Assembly: GCF_002218195.1 (NCBI RefSeq) | Contig: NZ_CP022336.1 | Location: 1,302,001-1,366,000 of the forward strand | Length of the DNA: 64,000 nt | Direction: 5' to 3' | From: Sphingorhabdus sp. SMR4y | Lineage (GTDB): Bacteria > Pseudomonadota > Alphaproteobacteria > Sphingomonadales > Sphingomonadaceae | Shown here: in pieces, positions 61,986-64,000 of the stretch | How positions within the stretch are numbered: position 1 is the stretch's first letter | Layout of the letters: each line of letters opens with the position of its first letter | Program-made: the position numbers and the translations under genes | The notes under the pieces: generated by a model | The model's input: the letters and a program-made list of their open reading frames with translations, nothing else | Databases searched by the model: none | What the model was told of the DNA's origin: nothing

Positions 61986-64000
61986 CTAGTCCTTCTTGGC
62001 ATGTTCGGCCAAAGTTTCCCCGACCGCTTCCGCGATTTGCGCCACCGAAAATGGCTTGGGCAGGAAATTGACCTTGTCGAGATCGATGGACTTGCGCAAT
62101 TGTTCCTCGGCATAGCCCGACATGAACAGGATCGGCAGGTCCGGATAATTTTTGCGCACATGCCTTGCCATGGTCGGACCGTCCATGTTCGGCATCACCA
62201 CGTCGGACACGATCAGGTCGAACTGCTGCTCCTGACCCGCCTGCTCCGCGAGCAGCCCCAGGGCTTCCTCGCCCTCGCAAGCCGGCACCACCGTATAGCC
62301 CTGGCGCGCAAGCGCCCGCTCCGCGACAGCGCGCACCATATCCTCGTCCTCGACCAGCAATATATGGGCGTTGCCCCACAATTCCTTCGTCCCCGTCGCC
62401 TTGACCGGCATCGACTCGAGCGTGGCCCGCTCCAGATCGTCCTGCGTCGGCTTGTGTACCGGAAAATAGATCGAGAAGGTCGTGCCCTCGCCCGGTGTGG
62501 AATCGGCGAATATATAACCGCCCGACTGCTTGATGATTCCATAGACCGTCGACAGGCCGAGACCGGTGCCCTTGCCGACTGCCTTGGTGGTGAAAAACGG
62601 CTCGAAAATCTTGCCGATCACATGCGGTGGAATGCCGCTGCCGGTATCGGAGAAAATCAGCGCGGTATAATCGCCCACCGGCAGGATATCGCTTTTCAGG
62701 GCCTGCACGTCGGAGGCTCCGACCGCCTGGGTGGAAATCGAAATCTTGCCCCCCTTGGGCATCGCGTCGCGGGCATTGACGCCGAGATTGATGATCACCT
62801 GCTCGAGCTGCCCCGGATCGGCGCGCACCAGACCGAGATTGCGACCGTGCCGGACCTCCAGCTCGATCGTCTCGTCGAGCAGCCGCTTCAGCAGATTGGA
62901 GACATCGGCCACAACATCGGGCAGTTGCAGCACTTGCGGCCGCAGCGTCTGCTGGCGCGAGAAAGCGAGCAACTGCCGGGTCAGGCCGGCCGCCCGGTTG
63001 CTGTTATTCTTGACCTGCTGGATGTCGTCATAATCGCTGTCTCCCGGCGCATGGCGCAGCAGCATAAGATCGCAATGGCCGATGATCGCGGTCAGAATAT
63101 TGTTGAAATCATGGGCCACGCCACCGGCAAGCTGGCCGACCGCCTGCATCTTGGTCGCCTGCGCAACCTGGCTTTTCAGCTTCGACTCTTCGCTATTGTC
63201 GCGGATCGAAAGCAGCACCGCCGCTTCGCCGAGCCCGCGCACACCGGCGATCCCCAGCGCCACCGGCTCCTCGCCGCCATTGCGCAGCCGCACCGCCAGG
63301 TCACCGGCCAGCGGCGGACCGCTCGCATAGCGGCGCACGGCATCGGAAACCGCCGACTTGTCATCGCGGATCATCAGATCGCCGGGATAGAGCGGCTGTT
63401 CCTTTTCGCCGATGCCGGCAGTCTTGGCAAAGGCCTCGTTGAAGAACAGGAACCGGCCGTCGCGATCGGTCAGCGCCAGCCCAAGCGGCAGCAGCGACAG
63501 CATCGATTCGACCTGTTCCAGCGCCTTGCCGCGCTCGACCATCCCGCCGTCATCGTCGATCAGCAGGATCAGCGCCGGCCCCTTTTCCTTTTCCCGGTCG
63601 AGCGGAACGTGAAAAAGGCGCACCGGCGTGCCATGCCGGCCCTCGCGCTCGAAAAAGATCGTGCCCCTGTCATCGGACCGCAGGAAATTGATGAAATTGC
63701 GGCCGGTGATATTGGCATCCACCCGGCCGGTTGCGCGCAGGGCAAAAGCCTGGTTGGACGCCCGGATTCGCCCTTCGCCGCCGATCACGCTGGCCAATAT
63801 GCCGACCTCCGAAAAGGCGCGGCCACCGCCACCGCTGACCAGCCTGATCATCTCGTCCAGCAAATCTGCCTGGATTTGCGGTATCATCTGCCAGAGCAGA
63901 TATTCATCACCCTGTCCCGCGCGCACGACCTTCGCGCTATATTCCGCAACCCCGCGCTTCAGCCCCTCGGCATAGCCGCGGCCATCGCGCCAGGCGGCTC
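61986..64000 (-). CDS. cckA: Cell-cycle hybrid histidine kinase CckA, C-terminal part (start beyond window)
   Basis: About 671 codons are present, with the frame open to the right edge, so the N-terminus (membrane segments expected) is missing; a GTG at 63926 is only an internal codon. Visible order: PAS-like sensor segments, HisKA with VAHDFNNILTAIIGHCDLML (His of HDFNN), HATPase with NLGVNARDAMPKGG and GLGLSTVYGIIKQSGG, and a receiver (ILLVEDEDMVRAVAE, Asp in LIVSDVVMPNMDG, LPKPFS). This H-box and domain order is that of CckA, which feeds phosphate to ChpT and CtrA. It lies just upstream of recA. Confidence 0.93.
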   Translation of the reverse strand, partial: AAWRDGRGYAEGLKRGVAEYSAKVVRAGQGDEYLLWQMIPQIQADLLDEMIRLVSGGGGRAFSEVGILASVIGGEGRIRASNQAFALRATGRVDANITGRNFINFLRSDDRGTIFFEREGRHGTPVRLFHVPLDREKEKGPALILLIDDDGGMVERGKALEQVESMLSLLPLGLALTDRDGRFLFFNEAFAKTAGIGEKEQPLYPGDLMIRDDKSAVSDAVRRYASGPPLAGDLAVRLRNGGEEPVALGIAGVRGLGEAAVLLSIRDNSEESKLKSQVAQATKMQAVGQLAGGVAHDFNNILTAIIGHCDLMLLRHAPGDSDYDDIQQVKNNSNRAAGLTRQLLAFSRQQTLRPQVLQLPDVVADVSNLLKRLLDETIELEVRHGRNLGLVRADPGQLEQVIINLGVNARDAMPKGGKISISTQAVGASDVQALKSDILPVGDYTALIFSDTGSGIPPHVIGKIFEPFFTTKAVGKGTGLGLSTVYGIIKQSGGYIFADSTPGEGTTFSIYFPVHKPTQDDLERATLESMPVKATGTKELWGNAHILLVEDEDMVRAVAERALARQGYTVVPACEGEEALGLLAEQAGQEQQFDLIVSDVVMPNMDGPTMARHVRKNYPDLPILFMSGYAEEQLRKSIDLDKVNFLPKPFSVAQIAEAVGETLAEHAKKD

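Noticed and set aside
1-64000. Prophage, insertion sequence, CRISPR array or integrative element
   Set aside because: No transposase, integrase, phage structural gene, regularly spaced repeats or attachment-site duplication seen; the tRNA-His gene is intact with no partial 3' copy noticed nearby.

Overview
The window is chromosomal DNA from an alphaproteobacterium, most likely a member of the Sphingomonadales (Sphingopyxis/Sphingorhabdus-like; inferred). The evidence is the gene order rpsB-tsf-pyrH-frr-uppS-cdsA-dxr-rseP-bamA-skp-fabZ with no lpxD, lpxA or lpxB around fabZ (sphingomonads use glycosphingolipids in place of LPS), a CckA-type kinase beside recA, an alphaproteobacterial LexA box (GTTC-N7-GTTC) at recA, and a TonB-receptor/phytase pair. 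Coding density is high and many genes are joined by 4-base stop/start overlaps. I see no transposase, prophage, integron or CRISPR array.

Layout. 1-4150: end of an M28 peptidase, an SPFH/NfeD pair, two small proteins that share a calcium-loop-like C-terminus, a DUF3597 protein and a type 5 uracil-DNA glycosylase. 4140-10834: one minus-strand run with both hydrolases of agmatine-to-putrescine conversion (AguA, AguB), an FMN glutamate-synthase-domain protein, a secreted methyltransferase, an L,D-transpeptidase and an M28 lipoprotein. 11013-17643: rpsD, a small secreted protein, chorismate mutase, the rpiB-glyA-nrdR-trmJ operon and a Kup potassium transporter. 17796-22613: cytochrome c maturation genes ccmCDEFGHI. 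22785-24826: an XRE regulator and SulP transporter with an inverted repeat upstream. 25062-29601: a DUF983 protein, then a TonB-dependent receptor translationally coupled to a beta-propeller phytase, with a possible PhoB box upstream.

29913-37215: an amino-acid dehydrogenase, tRNA-His, the pseudopilin pair gspJ-gspK, and a plus-strand unit of a prolyl-hydroxylase-like oxygenase, an Nramp-fold transporter lacking the metal ligands, and 5-oxoprolinase pxpABC. 37249-48712: the large translation/isoprenoid/envelope operon. 48984-54609: a hybrid HWE kinase, a small membrane protein, pssA-psd and icd. 54838-64000: a CPA2 antiporter, alaS, a small secreted protein, a GST, recA and cckA (running off the window).

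The least ordinary region is 32976-37215, where the oxygenase and the odd Nramp protein sit with 5-oxoprolinase. Next are the regulatory structures: a hairpin abutting the receptor Shine-Dalgarno, the XRE/SulP dyad, a long hairpin upstream of rpsD, and a 30-base perfect palindrome after icd. All functional assignments come from recognising family motifs by eye; no database search was run.
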